From the NCBI RefSeq assembly GCF_001592105.1, contig NZ_BCWE01000007.1, positions 124,001 through 188,000 on the forward strand: 64,000 nt of DNA, written 5' to 3'. Shown here piece after piece: positions 34,339 to 43,956 of this stretch (positions are counted from its first letter, which is position 1; each line of letters starts with the position of its first letter). The translations under genes and the position numbers were made by a program. The stretch comes from Desulfolucanica intricata (lineage in GTDB: Bacteria; Bacillota; Desulfotomaculia; Desulfotomaculales; Desulfofarciminaceae). The notes below the pieces were generated by a model, which was not told where the DNA came from, ran no database searches, and saw only the letters and a program-made list of their open reading frames with translations.

Positions 34339-36468
34339 TTGAAAGATGAGGATAAAACTAAAGAACAGTTAATCGCTGAGCTGATTGAACTGCGTAAGCA
34401 GGTTATTAATATTGATTCTAATTCCCTCAAGTTTCTATTTGGTAAAATTGAGATAGGACACACTCAGCTTAAATATATTTTGGATACAGTACCTTGTGGT
34501 ATATCTATAGCTACAAACCTTTCTTGCGAAGAAATTATGCATAATTACTATGCCTCAAAATTTTGGGGAATTAACCCGTGGGAGAACTTTTCATATTCAT
34601 CTAACAATCCTCCTTCTGTAAAGATACTTAGTAATGGAAAAGAACTGTTACCCGAAGAAATGCCAATTCAACGTTCAGCCTGGTATGGGGAGGAGATTAC
34701 AGACCAAGAGATTGAATTTATGTGGAATAATGGAGTTCGGAAAACATCCATATGGAATTCCCGTCCATTATATGATAATACCGGTAATATAGTAGGTGCT
34801 ATCGCTGCCTTTAGGGATATTACCAGTTTAAAAATGATAAATACTCAACTCCAATTAGAAATTACAGAACGTGAGTTGGCAGAAAAAGCATTATGCACTG
34901 CTCATAAGATGCTGCTGGACATAATTGAGTTTTTACCTGATGCTACTTTTGTGATCAACCGCGAGCAAAAAGTAATCGCCTGGAATAAGGCTATCGAAGA
35001 AATGACCGGGGTACGCAAAGAAGATATCATAGGTAAGGGAGATTATATCTACGCCATACCCTTTTACGGAGAGCCAAGACCGGTTTTGATTAATCTTATT
35101 CTGTCAGATGATAAGGAAACTGAATTAAAATATAAAAACTTCGAAAGAAAAGAAAGTATCTTATATGCTGACACTTACAGTCCGTCTGCATTTGAAGGCA
35201 GAGGAGCTTTTCTGTGGGGAAAAGCTTCACCGCTCTATAGCAGTGATGGGAGTATAGTAGGAGCTATTCAATCAATAAATGACATCACTGAGCGCAAAAA
35301 AATGGAAGATGAATTAAAAAAACACCGCAATCACCTTGAAGAAATTATTAAAGAACGTACTGATAAACTAATATCCACTAATGAACAACTTATACTTGAA
35401 ATTGCTGAAAGAAAGCAGGCGGAGTATGAATTAAGAAAGTCTAAACAGGAAAAAGAACTAATTCTCAGCACCATATCAGAACCGGTAGTCTATCACGATA
35501 AATACATGCAAATTATATGGGCTAATGATGCTGCAAGTAAATGGATGGGTATATTTCCTGAGAAACTGGTTGGATATAATTGTTATAAGATTTTATTTCA
35601 AAAAAACAGTCCCTGTCCAGGCTGTCCTGTTATCAATGCATTAAAAAGTGGCCGGATTCAGGAAGAGGAGATTGTTACTCCTGACGGAAAAACATTGATT
35701 ATCAGAGCTCATCCGGTGATAGATGACAACCACAATGTTTTAGGGGTTGTTGAAGTTATATTAGATATTAGTCGTCATAAACAACTAGAACAGGAAGTAG
35801 CTCGCCTGGATAGGCTAAATCTAGTGGGAGAAATGGCTGCCGGTATTGGACACGAAATTAGAAATCCCATGACAACTGTACGCGGCTTTCTACAGTTACT
35901 TGAAGGTAAGTCGGAAAATATTAAATACAAGGAATATTATAATCTTATGATTGAGGAATTGGACAGGGCTAATGCAATAATTACGGAATTCCTCTCCCTG
36001 GCTAAAAATAAACCTGTGAACTTAAAGAAACAAAATCTTAATCGTATAGTAGAGGCTATAAATCCATTAATACAAGCCAATGCCGTACATGAAGATAAAT
36101 ATGTAAAATTAGAATTGAATAATGTCCCGGATTTACTGTTAGATGAACAAGAAATCCGCCAGCTTATATTAAACTTAAGTCGTAATGGAATAGAAGCTAT
36201 GTCTCCCAAGGGAGAATTAATAATAAAGACTTTTATGGATGACGATAAAGTTGTTCTAGCGGTACAAGATCAAGGTTCAGGGATACAGCCGGATGTACTT
36301 AAAAAGCTAGGTACTCCTTTCGTGACTACCAAGGACAATGGGACAGGTTTGGGTTTGTCAATCTGTTATAGTATTGCTAACAGGCACAATGCTGTTATAG
36401 ATATTGAAACAGGCTCTACAGGAACTACATTTTATGTTAGGTTTCGGTCCGATTGTCTAAATGATTAA
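34339..36468 (+). CDS. Cytosolic PAS sensor histidine kinase
   Basis: A 709-residue kinase without membrane segments. A leading coiled segment (KDEDKTKEQLIAELIELRKQ) precedes three PAS domains; the third contains a cysteine motif NSPCPGCPVINAL near residue 430 that could bind metal or haem or act in redox sensing. The core has the H-box IGHEIRNPMTTVRG, N-box LNLSRNGIEAM, G1 DQGSGI, F-box PFVTTKDN and G2 GTGLGLS. TTG 34339 follows AGGGGG by 8 nt. No response regulator is adjacent. The debris at 59876-60085 is closely similar to its C-terminus. Confidence 0.92.
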   Translation: MKDEDKTKEQLIAELIELRKQVINIDSNSLKFLFGKIEIGHTQLKYILDTVPCGISIATNLSCEEIMHNYYASKFWGINPWENFSYSSNNPPSVKILSNGKELLPEEMPIQRSAWYGEEITDQEIEFMWNNGVRKTSIWNSRPLYDNTGNIVGAIAAFRDITSLKMINTQLQLEITERELAEKALCTAHKMLLDIIEFLPDATFVINREQKVIAWNKAIEEMTGVRKEDIIGKGDYIYAIPFYGEPRPVLINLILSDDKETELKYKNFERKESILYADTYSPSAFEGRGAFLWGKASPLYSSDGSIVGAIQSINDITERKKMEDELKKHRNHLEEIIKERTDKLISTNEQLILEIAERKQAEYELRKSKQEKELILSTISEPVVYHDKYMQIIWANDAASKWMGIFPEKLVGYNCYKILFQKNSPCPGCPVINALKSGRIQEEEIVTPDGKTLIIRAHPVIDDNHNVLGVVEVILDISRHKQLEQEVARLDRLNLVGEMAAGIGHEIRNPMTTVRGFLQLLEGKSENIKYKEYYNLMIEELDRANAIITEFLSLAKNKPVNLKKQNLNRIVEAINPLIQANAVHEDKYVKLELNNVPDLLLDEQEIRQLILNLSRNGIEAMSPKGELIIKTFMDDDKVVLAVQDQGSGIQPDVLKKLGTPFVTTKDNGTGLGLSICYSIANRHNAVIDIETGSTGTTFYVRFRSDCLND

Positions 36469-36567
36469 CACCTCGGGACCTGAGACCGCAAATAAAGACC
36501 CATTTATTTTACAACCCGTGAATGCGGGTTTGCATTAAAAACCCAATAAATTAAACTGCAATAAAAT

Positions 36568-36598
36568 CTTTAGGAATTTTTATTTCCTAAAGGTTTTG
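36568..36598. terminator. Terminator between the kinase and macro-domain genes
   Basis: A 9-bp stem (CTTTAGGAA 36568-36576 with TTCCTAAAG 36584-36592). The plus side continues GTTTTGTTT and the minus side ATTTTATT, so it may work both ways between convergent genes. Confidence 0.6.
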
Positions 36599-36599
36599 T

Positions 36600-37148
36600 T
36601 TACCTCTTTATTATTTCCTGACATACTTTTAGGTAAACCCGAAAATCTGATTTACTAAATAACACCACCCGAACTTCACCGAAATCGTTCTCCAGTAGAA
36701 ACTTAATTATTGTATTTAAGGCAATACCGGCTGCCTGTTCCAAGGGGTATCCATAGGTTCCGGTACTTATTGACGGAAAAGCTATTGAGCGGATCCCTTT
36801 TTCTTTAGCTAATTGCATGCTGGAACGGTAAGCGCTTGCCAGGAGCTCAGACTCATCATGGTGCCCGCCGTACCAAATTGGACCAACTGTATGTATTACA
36901 TAACGGGCCTTTAAATTTCCGCCTGTTGTAATTACAGCCCGGCCAGTCGGACAACCACCCTGTTCTTTACGAATTTTATCACATTCCTTCATTATGGCAG
37001 GTCCCCCTGCCCTATGAATCGCGCCGTCAACTCCCCCACCACCCGCTAATCTGGTATTGGCAGCATTAACGATTGCTTCAGTATCCTGCTTAGTAATATC
37101 ACCGGTAAGCAATTCCAGCCAGTTAGAGCCAACTTTAAATCTTGCCAT
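36600..37148 (-). CDS. Macro-domain ADP-ribose hydrolase (YmdB-like)
   Basis: A 182-residue macro domain that should bind ADP-ribose and deacetylate O-acetyl-ADP-ribose or remove ADP-ribose. Motifs: LLTGDITKQDTEAIVNAANTRLAGGGGVDGAIHRAGG (residues 14-50, shown by the NAAN and GGGVDGAIH loops), VIHTVGPIW near 83 and SISTGTYGYP near 125. The start ATG 37148 is the family start. It sits 11 nt downstream of the DUF2250 gene and is probably co-transcribed. Confidence 0.92.
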   Translation of the reverse strand: MARFKVGSNWLELLTGDITKQDTEAIVNAANTRLAGGGGVDGAIHRAGGPAIMKECDKIRKEQGGCPTGRAVITTGGNLKARYVIHTVGPIWYGGHHDESELLASAYRSSMQLAKEKGIRSIAFPSISTGTYGYPLEQAAGIALNTIIKFLLENDFGEVRVVLFSKSDFRVYLKVCQEIIKR

Positions 37149-37159
37149 TTTATTCCCTC

Positions 37160-37786
37160 CTATAATCCTCTAAGATAGTGTTTACCCTTTCTTGATATTC
37201 TGTAATATGTGTGATTCATATGTTTAACCCAATCTTTTTGACGGTGGTAACCTTCCAGCATAGTACCCTGAACTTTTTCTATCAACCCCTTTTCCAGCAG
37301 CACCTCAAGGCGTTCCCGTGCTTCCACTACATCAATACCTATGTTGATACTTAATCTCCAAGGATATTCTGCTCCTGCATAATTAAGAAACTGTAAAATC
37401 TCAAGGTCCTTTTCATCTTCTTGCTCTATATTTAGATAACCTTTTTTCAATAGTAATTGATATACATAAGTTCCACTGCTGCTGCAGCGTTCTTTGTACT
37501 CTTCATACAGCTGCAGCAGTTCCTCCTTATGGAGTTCATCAGTTTCTTCGTTAATTAATTCTTCTAATTCTTTTAAATCCGTACAGTAACCCTGTAATTC
37601 ATTAAAATGTTCAATGAGAGCATCCAGCCGGTGCATTCTTATAGCAAGCTCCGGCATGATATCCGGGTTGGTGCTGATTTCCGGACGGGCTAATTTTTCC
37701 TTAATTTCATCTCTCTCCTGGATAATCCCGTTAATTATTTCCCATATGTCTTCATCACTGAGATACTTCCCGTTAAATAATGACAC
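37160..37786 (-). CDS. DUF2250 winged-helix protein with coiled coil
   Basis: A 208-residue protein. Residues 8-115 form charged helices (IQERDEIKEKL, LHKEELLQLYEEYKE) faintly like the N-terminal coiled coil of release factors. The C-terminal part (about 125-205, DLEILQFLNYAGAEYPWRLS, ISRKGKHYLRGL) looks like the DUF2250 winged helix of MarR-like regulators. GTG 37786 follows GAGGTGAG. It precedes the macro-domain gene. A regulatory or RNA-binding role is possible but not shown. Confidence 0.65.
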   Translation of the reverse strand: MSLFNGKYLSDEDIWEIINGIIQERDEIKEKLARPEISTNPDIMPELAIRMHRLDALIEHFNELQGYCTDLKELEELINEETDELHKEELLQLYEEYKERCSSSGTYVYQLLLKKGYLNIEQEDEKDLEILQFLNYAGAEYPWRLSINIGIDVVEARERLEVLLEKGLIEKVQGTMLEGYHRQKDWVKHMNHTYYRISRKGKHYLRGL

Positions 37787-38097
37787 CTAACTCACCTCAA
37801 CGTTGGAAGTCTACGGCTGCAGCAGCCTGATTCGGCAGCAAGTGATGTATTTATGTTTGGGCATATAATATATGGATTGACCTTAAGTTTTGCACAAAAG
37901 CATTAGGTAATTATGATTAAAAGGTCTCCGTATTTGTTTGAAGACCTTTTTTGTATGCTGCTGCATCGCTTGTTTATACTGTTTAAAGTTCCTTTAAGAT
38001 GATATCCTCCATGTTTAGACGCGGGCGTGCTGTGGGGGCTTGGTCCGGATAACTCAAAAGTAGATAAAACCGCACAGGAAATTTATTCACCTCATAT
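37787..38097. other. Intergenic region with one hairpin
   Basis: A 9-bp stem (37919-37927/37942-37950, AAAAGGTCT/AGACCTTTT) runs into TTTTTTG on the plus strand and TTTTAATC on the minus strand. It probably terminates the ABC-F gene. No other feature is seen. Confidence 0.5.
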
Positions 38098-40023
38098 TTA
38101 CCGGATTTCCTGTAATTCCATCCACTCTTCGTAATAAACTTCGAGAGTTGATTTACTATTTTCTAATTCCTTATTTTTTTCTAATAAGAGGTCAAGATTT
38201 TTGTTAACCTCCGGTAAAAAGATTTCTTCTTCCAGACCGGCAATTTTAGCTTCAAGTTCTATAATGGATTTCTCTAACTCCCTTAACTTCCGAAGTCTCC
38301 TCTCTTCCTGGCGCTTCGCATCTTTTTGTTGCCGGTAATTTTCCCGGGCTGTCTCTTTGAAATCTTCTCCTGTGCCGGCCTTTTCCTGTAAACCTGAAGC
38401 AGGTTTTAATTCCTTTTTTTTGTGCAGGAAATAAGTGTAGTTTCCCGGATAGCTCCTTATACCGTCTGGAGTAAATTCCAGAACCCTTGTAGCAATTTTA
38501 TTTAAGAAATAACGATCGTGTGAAATAAATAAAAGCGTACCAGGATAGTCAATTAATGCGTCTTCCAGTACTTCCTTACTGTAGATATCCAGGTGGTTGG
38601 TCGGCTCATCCAGCAGAAGAAAATTGGCTTTTTTTAGCATTAATTTGGCCAGAGATAACCTGGCCCGTTCCCCTCCGCTCAGCTCATAAGCGTTTTTATA
38701 AACGTCATCACCGCTGAATAAGAAATTACCCAATACTGTCCGAACATCCTTTTCATCTAATTGCGGATATTCATCCCACAATTCATATAATACTTGCTTG
38801 GTGCCGGCGACTTTGACTTGCTCCTGCTCGTAATAACCAAGTTTGACATTGGTACCGGTAACAAAAGTTCCTTTTATGGCTTTTAACTTACCGGTAAGGG
38901 TTTTAAGAAGAGTTGTCTTCCCGATTCCGTTGGGCCCGACTATAGCTGCCCGTTCACCACGTTCAAGGGTAAAGTTTATTTCACCGGTCAAGGGAACTTT
39001 ATCGTAGCCGATTAAAAGGTTCTTAACTTTTAAAACTTCAGTCCCGTTTTCACAGGAAATAGTAAAGGTAAAACGAGTAGTTTTTTGGGCAATGGGCTTT
39101 TCCAGCAGTTCCATCTTTTCTAACATTTTGCGGCGGCTTTGAGCCCGTTTTGTAGTGGAAGCCCGTACGATGTTACGATTAATGAACTCCTCTGTGCGGG
39201 CGATTTCTTCCTGCTGTTTTTTATATTGTTTTAATTTTTGCTCTACCTGTGCTGTTTTTAATTGAATAAATTGAGAATAGTTTCCTTTATACCGGGCAGC
39301 CCGGCCTCTTTCTAATTCATAGATCACTTCCACCAGGGCATCTAAAAAATAGCGATCATGCGATACCACCAGGATAGCACCCCGGTAAGATTGTAAATAT
39401 TGTTCCAGCCAGGACATCGTTTCAATATCCAGATAATTAGTAGGTTCGTCCAGAATTAAAACATCCGGTCTCGCCAGCAATAGTTTACCCAGAGCCAGGC
39501 GGGTCTTCTGTCCCCCGCTTAAGGTATTAATAACAGTATCGTAAGCTTTTTCTTTAAATTTTAAACCGTGGAGTACACCACGAATGACTGCCTGATAGCC
39601 ATACCCGCCTTTGTTCCTAAAATCCTCGGAAAGGTTGGCATACTCCTCCATTAGCTTATTGCGCTCACTGCTGTTAACAGTTAAACCTGTATGAGCACCC
39701 ATCTTTTTTTCCAGTTCCCTTAAGGCTTTTTCCTGAGCAATGACCTCTTTAAAGACAGTCAGCATTTCATCCCAAATATTAAGATTGGAGTTTAGGCCGC
39801 TGTCCTGGGATAAGTAGCCTAAAGATACATCTTTAGGTTTAATTATTTCTCCTGTATCGGCTTGTAAAGAACCTGTCAAAATTTTTAAGAGTGTAGACTT
39901 ACCGGCACCATTGGGCCCGACCAGGCCTACCCGTTGTTTTTCCTGTACGGCCAGGTTTACATTGTCTAATACCTTATCTGTACCAAAGGACTTAGAAATA
40001 TGTGAAGCCTGTAATAAAATCAT
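38098..40023 (-). CDS. ABC-F family ATPase
   Basis: A 641-residue soluble protein with two ABC domains and no membrane segment; ABC-F proteins act on the ribosome in translation control or antibiotic protection. Walker A motifs GPNGAGKSTLL and GPNGIGKTTLL, signatures LSGGQKTRLAL and LSGGERARLSL, and Walker B LILDEPTNYLD and LLLDEPTNHLD are all intact. The linker between domains carries the charged helical 'arm' region. The C-terminal extension is a coiled coil (ERRLRKLRELEKSIIELE), as in Uup. ATG 40023 follows GAGGTG by 6 nt; an upstream start lacks homology. Confidence 0.93.
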   Translation of the reverse strand: MILLQASHISKSFGTDKVLDNVNLAVQEKQRVGLVGPNGAGKSTLLKILTGSLQADTGEIIKPKDVSLGYLSQDSGLNSNLNIWDEMLTVFKEVIAQEKALRELEKKMGAHTGLTVNSSERNKLMEEYANLSEDFRNKGGYGYQAVIRGVLHGLKFKEKAYDTVINTLSGGQKTRLALGKLLLARPDVLILDEPTNYLDIETMSWLEQYLQSYRGAILVVSHDRYFLDALVEVIYELERGRAARYKGNYSQFIQLKTAQVEQKLKQYKKQQEEIARTEEFINRNIVRASTTKRAQSRRKMLEKMELLEKPIAQKTTRFTFTISCENGTEVLKVKNLLIGYDKVPLTGEINFTLERGERAAIVGPNGIGKTTLLKTLTGKLKAIKGTFVTGTNVKLGYYEQEQVKVAGTKQVLYELWDEYPQLDEKDVRTVLGNFLFSGDDVYKNAYELSGGERARLSLAKLMLKKANFLLLDEPTNHLDIYSKEVLEDALIDYPGTLLFISHDRYFLNKIATRVLEFTPDGIRSYPGNYTYFLHKKKELKPASGLQEKAGTGEDFKETARENYRQQKDAKRQEERRLRKLRELEKSIIELEAKIAGLEEEIFLPEVNKNLDLLLEKNKELENSKSTLEVYYEEWMELQEIR

Positions 40024-40139
40024 AAGTTTCACCTCGTACGGTGAAATTTTACCTGATATATAGTTAAGTAGCAAGGGTTTCTAAGATTTTTAATTTTTTA
40101 TATTTTTTTTTAAAATTAATAGAAAATTTTAATTTAATA

Positions 40140-40168
40140 TTGACATATGACCATAATAAGGGTATAGT
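40140..40168 (+). promoter_or_regulatory. Sigma-A-type promoter of the Fe-S gene cluster
   Basis: TTGACA (40140-40145), 17-nt spacer, TATAGT (40163-40168), 38 nt before the first start codon. Confidence 0.8.
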
Positions 40169-40206
40169 AATTATGAAATTATGACAAATATTTAGGGGGC
40201 TGAATC

Positions 40207-40515
40207 ATGAGAGAGTTTGTATGTACACAGTGCGGCCATGAGTTTACTGTTGACAGTTGTAATGGCCGGCGCGGCTGGCAAATAACTTGCCCACAATGTA
40301 ACAGCCCGGTTAGACGCATAAATTTCCTCAATACTCAAAATCCGGGCCTGGGTCAGGGTGTTCGTGCCGGCAGAAGTGGTCAAAAAGGAAATTGGTGCCG
40401 GCCCGGTCGCGGCGGAGGAGGAGGAATGGGAATAGGCCGTGGGCGTGGCTGGGGGCAAGGACCGGGTGCTAAATCCGGATTAGGGTTTGGTAGTGTTAAT
40501 GTTAATAACACATAA
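40207..40515 (+). CDS. Zinc-ribbon, glycine-rich protein
   Basis: A 102-residue protein. The N-terminal zinc ribbon has CTQCG (residues 6-9) and CPQC (28-31). The C-terminal half is Gly/Arg-rich (RPGRGGGGGMGIGRGRGWGQG), like short proteins often seen beside NifX/Mrp genes in anaerobes. ATG 40207 follows GGGGGC. It leads the Fe-S cluster behind a strong promoter. Its role is unknown; binding of nucleic acid or metal are both possible. Confidence 0.7.
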   Translation: MREFVCTQCGHEFTVDSCNGRRGWQITCPQCNSPVRRINFLNTQNPGLGQGVRAGRSGQKGNWCRPGRGGGGGMGIGRGRGWGQGPGAKSGLGFGSVNVNNT

Positions 40516-40574
40516 AAGTAAAAGAAAGATGCAGGTTTTTAAGAAACTTAAAATAAAATTCGGAGGTAATAGTT

Positions 40575-40940
40575 ATGAAAATAGCTGTATCAGCACAAGG
40601 GCAGGACCTCAACGATCCTGTTAACCAGCGTTTTGGTAGATGTGAATATTTTGTAATATATGATCAGACAAACGACAGCATTCAAGCATTAGCAAATCCC
40701 GGTGGAAACAGCTCGGGCGGAGCAGGAATTAAAACAGCTCAGACACTGGCTAATAACAATGTAGATATAGTTTTAGTCGGAAATATCGGGCCGAATGCCG
40801 TTGAAACACTTAATGCGGCAAATATAGATATTTATACCGGAATTCAGGGAACCGTAAAAGATAGCCTTGAATTATATAAAAAAGGAAAGTTGCCTAAAAT
40901 TGAAAAACCCAATGTAAGTTCCCATCATGGCTTAAAATAA
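40575..40940 (+). CDS. NifX/NifB-C-family cofactor-binding protein
   Basis: A 121-residue protein of the dinitrogenase iron-molybdenum cofactor family, a ribonuclease-H-like fold that carries metal clusters. It starts MKIAVSAQGQDLNDPVNQRFGRCEYFVIYD, with NQRFGR as the family signature, and includes GGAGIKTAQ and VGNIGPNAVETL. ATG 40575 follows CGGAGG. With no nif structural genes in the window, a role as a general Fe-S or Mo/Fe cluster carrier for the neighbouring ATPases is likelier. Confidence 0.9.
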   Translation: MKIAVSAQGQDLNDPVNQRFGRCEYFVIYDQTNDSIQALANPGGNSSGGAGIKTAQTLANNNVDIVLVGNIGPNAVETLNAANIDIYTGIQGTVKDSLELYKKGKLPKIEKPNVSSHHGLK

Positions 40941-41083
40941 TTCTCTTATAGTCTAGGAAATTATACTTTGCTAAGTTTTGTGGATAAATTGGTCCCTTAA
41001 AGCGACTTACTTGCCTAATTCATGTTGCAGGTGGGGTAATTTACCCCACTTTCTTATCTTTTATAAAGCAGGTGAATGAGTAC

Positions 41084-41929
41084 ATGATTATTTCTGTAGC
41101 AAGTGGTAAAGGTGGGACGGGTAAAACCACAGTAGCTACCAGTATGGCTTTATCTGTAAAAAAAATTACACCTCTGACTTTTTTAGACTGTGATGTTGAG
41201 GAGCCCAATGCCCACATTTTCTTAAACCCGGTAATTTCAGAAACTGAAAGAGTAAAAACCGTTATTCCTGAAGTAGATGAAAAAAAATGTACACATTGTG
41301 GTAAATGCAGTGAATTATGTGCTTTCAATGCCCTGGCTGTTTTAGATACTATTACACTGGTGTTCGGCGAATTATGTCATGCCTGCGGCAGTTGCTGGTA
41401 TTTTTGCCCGGAGAATGCAATAACGCAAAAAGAAAAAGAGATTGGGATTATTGAGATGGGAAGAGTTAGGGATATAAACTTTATTCATGGGAAATTAAAT
41501 ATCGGTGAGGCCATGAGTCCCCCTTTAATTAAAGCAGTTAAAGATAAAATCAGTCCGCAAGAAACTGTAATTATTGATGCTCCTCCCGGGACCTCCTGTC
41601 CGGTTATAAGCTCCGTAAAGGATACGGACTTTTGTGTTTTGGTCACTGAGCCTACTGCTTTCGGACTTAATGATTTAATGCTTTCAGTAGGAATGCTGCG
41701 GGAGATGAATATTCCCTGTGGAGTAATTATTAACCGTGCAGGCATTGGTGATGACAGAGTTATTAATTATTGTAAAGCTGAGCATATTCCTGTTCTCATG
41801 GAAATACCGCTGCACAAAAAGATTGCTTCTCTTTATGCCAGAGGGATACCGGTAGTTGACGGAATGCCCGAATATATTGAACAGTTTCAAAGTGTTTATC
41901 ATACCATTGAAAGGGTGATCCGGTCATGA
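41084..41929 (+). CDS. MinD-superfamily ATPase with inserted ferredoxin domain (first)
   Basis: A 281-residue P-loop ATPase. Deviant Walker A GKGGTGKTT is at residue 9. A ferredoxin insert (about residues 65-110) has CTHCGKCSELC and CHACGSCWYFCP, giving two [4Fe-4S] sites. The switch motif IIDAPPGTSCPV follows. ATG 41084 stands 9 nt behind AGGTG. Its stop overlaps the start of a second gene of the same type (ATGA), so the pair is translationally coupled. Such pairs occur in anaerobes beside NifX-like proteins and are thought to act in Fe-S or Mo cluster handling. Confidence 0.92.
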   Translation: MIISVASGKGGTGKTTVATSMALSVKKITPLTFLDCDVEEPNAHIFLNPVISETERVKTVIPEVDEKKCTHCGKCSELCAFNALAVLDTITLVFGELCHACGSCWYFCPENAITQKEKEIGIIEMGRVRDINFIHGKLNIGEAMSPPLIKAVKDKISPQETVIIDAPPGTSCPVISSVKDTDFCVLVTEPTAFGLNDLMLSVGMLREMNIPCGVIINRAGIGDDRVINYCKAEHIPVLMEIPLHKKIASLYARGIPVVDGMPEYIEQFQSVYHTIERVIRS

Positions 41930-42786
41930 GGGAACTGCTTGTAATCAGCGGTAAAGGTGGTACCGGTAAAACCAGCATTGTAGGATCTTTTGCCGCACTG
42001 GCCAACTCGACAGTACTGGTTGACTGCGACGTAGATGCAGCCAACTTGCATTTACTGCTTAATCCAAAAATAAAGGAAAAACATGAATTTTACGGGTTAA
42101 AAAAGGCTGAAATCAATGAGCAAAAGTGTATAAGCTGTGGATTATGTGAAGAGCTCTGTCACTTTGGAGCTGTAAAAAATGGGTCAATAAATCAATATTT
42201 ATGTGAGGGTTGTGGATTTTGTTTCCATGCCTGTCCGGAAAATGCTATAATGTTAAAAGACAACGTATCCGGGGAATGGTTCATATCAGATACCTGTTAC
42301 GGCCCGATGGTTCACGCCAAGCTTGGTATTGCCGAAGACAACTCCGGAAAATTAGTAGCTGAGATTCGAAAAAAAGCCAGGAATATTGCCCAGGATGAAA
42401 ACATTAATCTTATTATTACTGACGGGCCGCCGGGAATTGGCTGTCCGGTCATATCCGCCCTTTCGGGTATCGATTTAGCATTAATTGTTACTGAGCCAAC
42501 TTTGTCCGGAATTCATGATCTTAAAAGAGTAGTAGAATTGACCAGACATTTCGGAGTTGAGACAGCAGTTTGTATAAATAAATACGATTTGGATGAGGAT
42601 AATACCAACACAATAGAAAATTATTGTCAGGAAGAAGATATTATGATTGTGGGAAAAATTATATTCGACCCGGCAATGACCAGAGCAATGATGAAAGGCA
42701 GGCCGGTAATAGAATCTCCGGAACTTGCTATATCAAAACAAATTAATATAATGTACAACAAGCTTTATTCTAAACTAATATCATAA
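41926..42786 (+). CDS. MinD-superfamily ATPase with inserted ferredoxin domain (second)
   Basis: A 286-residue partner of the preceding ATPase. Walker A SGKGGTGKTS is at residue 8, followed by the short DCDVDAANLHLLL. The ferredoxin insert has CISCGLCEELC and CEGCGFCFHACP. TDGPPGIGCPV is the switch motif. ATG 41926 overlaps the upstream stop by 4 nt. The two proteins probably form a heterodimer, as in MinD-type ATPases; this is inference. Confidence 0.92.
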   Translation: MRELLVISGKGGTGKTSIVGSFAALANSTVLVDCDVDAANLHLLLNPKIKEKHEFYGLKKAEINEQKCISCGLCEELCHFGAVKNGSINQYLCEGCGFCFHACPENAIMLKDNVSGEWFISDTCYGPMVHAKLGIAEDNSGKLVAEIRKKARNIAQDENINLIITDGPPGIGCPVISALSGIDLALIVTEPTLSGIHDLKRVVELTRHFGVETAVCINKYDLDEDNTNTIENYCQEEDIMIVGKIIFDPAMTRAMMKGRPVIESPELAISKQINIMYNKLYSKLIS

Positions 42787-42796
42787 AAATATGTTG

Positions 42797-42825
42797 TTGA
42801 CATGATTTCATATATGGAATATCAT
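42797..42825 (+). promoter_or_regulatory. Promoter of the Mrp/Nbp35 gene
   Basis: TTGACA (42797-42802), 17-nt spacer, TATCAT (42820-42825), 58 nt before the start codon. It shows that the Mrp gene can be transcribed apart from the upstream ATPase pair. Confidence 0.75.
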
Positions 42826-42882
42826 AATTTTATGGGGCTTGGTAGATTGTAGCAATACATAAAAGAGATAGGGGGAATTATT

Positions 42883-43728
42883 ATGGCTAATCAAAATTCA
42901 GACTGCCAATCCTGCAGTGAAAAAGATAAAGGGACCTGTGATCCAAAAAGTTGTTCCGGAATTCAAAAACTTCCCCAAAGTAAAGGAAACAATATTAAAC
43001 AAGTAATAGCAGTAATGAGCGGTAAAGGTGGCGTCGGTAAATCTTCAATATCCAGTTTACTGGCTACCAGCCTGGCCAAACAAGGACATAAAGTTGGTAT
43101 ATTGGATGCAGACATCACAGGACCAAGTATACCTAAGATGTTTGGTATTAATGATCGCCCCGTTTCTAACGGAGAAGCTCTCCTGCCGATTTGGAGTAAA
43201 AGATTAAATATTAAAATTATGTCTTTAAATCTGCTCATAGATAACGAAGATGACCCGGTAATCTGGCGCGGCCCTATTCTTTCAGGTGCGGTTAAGCAAT
43301 TTTGGACGGATGTTGCCTGGGGTGACTTGGATTATATGATAGTTGACTTACCTCCGGGTACAGGTGATGTTCCGCTTACAGTAATGCAATCTATTCCCTT
43401 AACCGGTGTTGTGATTGTTTCCTCACCACAAGATTTAGCCAATATGATTGTTCGAAAGGCTATAAAATTGGTAGCTATGGAAAAGGTACCGATTATTGGT
43501 TTGGTTGAAAATATGAGTGGTGTAATTTGCCCGCACTGTGGTGAAAAAATAGATATTTTCGGTGAAAGTAAAGCTGAGCAAGCTGCCAGGTTAGCCGATA
43601 TACCGCTGTTAAAAGTATTACCTATCGATCCGAAGTTAAGTAAATTATGTGATCAGGGTGAAGTTGAAAAATATGATCAAGTATTCGATGATTTAAAGCC
43701 TTTTCTTAAAACAGGTAAAGTAGGCTAA
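42883..43728 (+). CDS. Mrp/Nbp35 (ApbC) Fe-S carrier ATPase
   Basis: A 281-residue scaffold protein that binds and transfers [4Fe-4S] clusters. Four N-terminal cysteines (CQSC, CDPKSC) recall the Nbp35 type. Walker A GKGGVGKSS is near residue 45, then DADITGPSIPKMFG, VDLPPGTGDVPLT, and the conserved cluster-binding CPHC near residue 210. ATG 42883 follows AGGGGG. Flanked by NifX-like genes on both sides. Confidence 0.93.
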   Translation: MANQNSDCQSCSEKDKGTCDPKSCSGIQKLPQSKGNNIKQVIAVMSGKGGVGKSSISSLLATSLAKQGHKVGILDADITGPSIPKMFGINDRPVSNGEALLPIWSKRLNIKIMSLNLLIDNEDDPVIWRGPILSGAVKQFWTDVAWGDLDYMIVDLPPGTGDVPLTVMQSIPLTGVVIVSSPQDLANMIVRKAIKLVAMEKVPIIGLVENMSGVICPHCGEKIDIFGESKAEQAARLADIPLLKVLPIDPKLSKLCDQGEVEKYDQVFDDLKPFLKTGKVG

Positions 43729-43840
43729 GATTATTTACACTTTTGAAATTGACAAAAAAGTCGGAAGGCTTGACATTTTTATAGAATCAAGCATAATAAA
43801 CCTGAAGAATATACCAATGATGTTAATTATAAATCCCGGT

Positions 43841-43934
43841 GGATGTTTTTAGAACTGTGCCTGATGTTTAAAAACATCCTTCGGGTATATTATATCCATA
43901 GTATTTTTATGAATAAATTTTGTTTTGCTATAAT
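43841..43934 (+). promoter_or_regulatory. Leader hairpin and promoter before second nifX-like gene
   Basis: An 11-bp stem, GGATGTTTTTA (43841-43851) with TAAAAACATCC (43869-43879), lies between a TTGACA box at 43770-43775 and a TATAAT at 43929-43934. There is no T-tract, so it might be an operator or attenuator rather than a terminator. The TATAAT is a likely -10 for the gene at 43957. Confidence 0.4.
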
Positions 43935-43956
43935 ATATTACGGAGAGTGATAAAAA

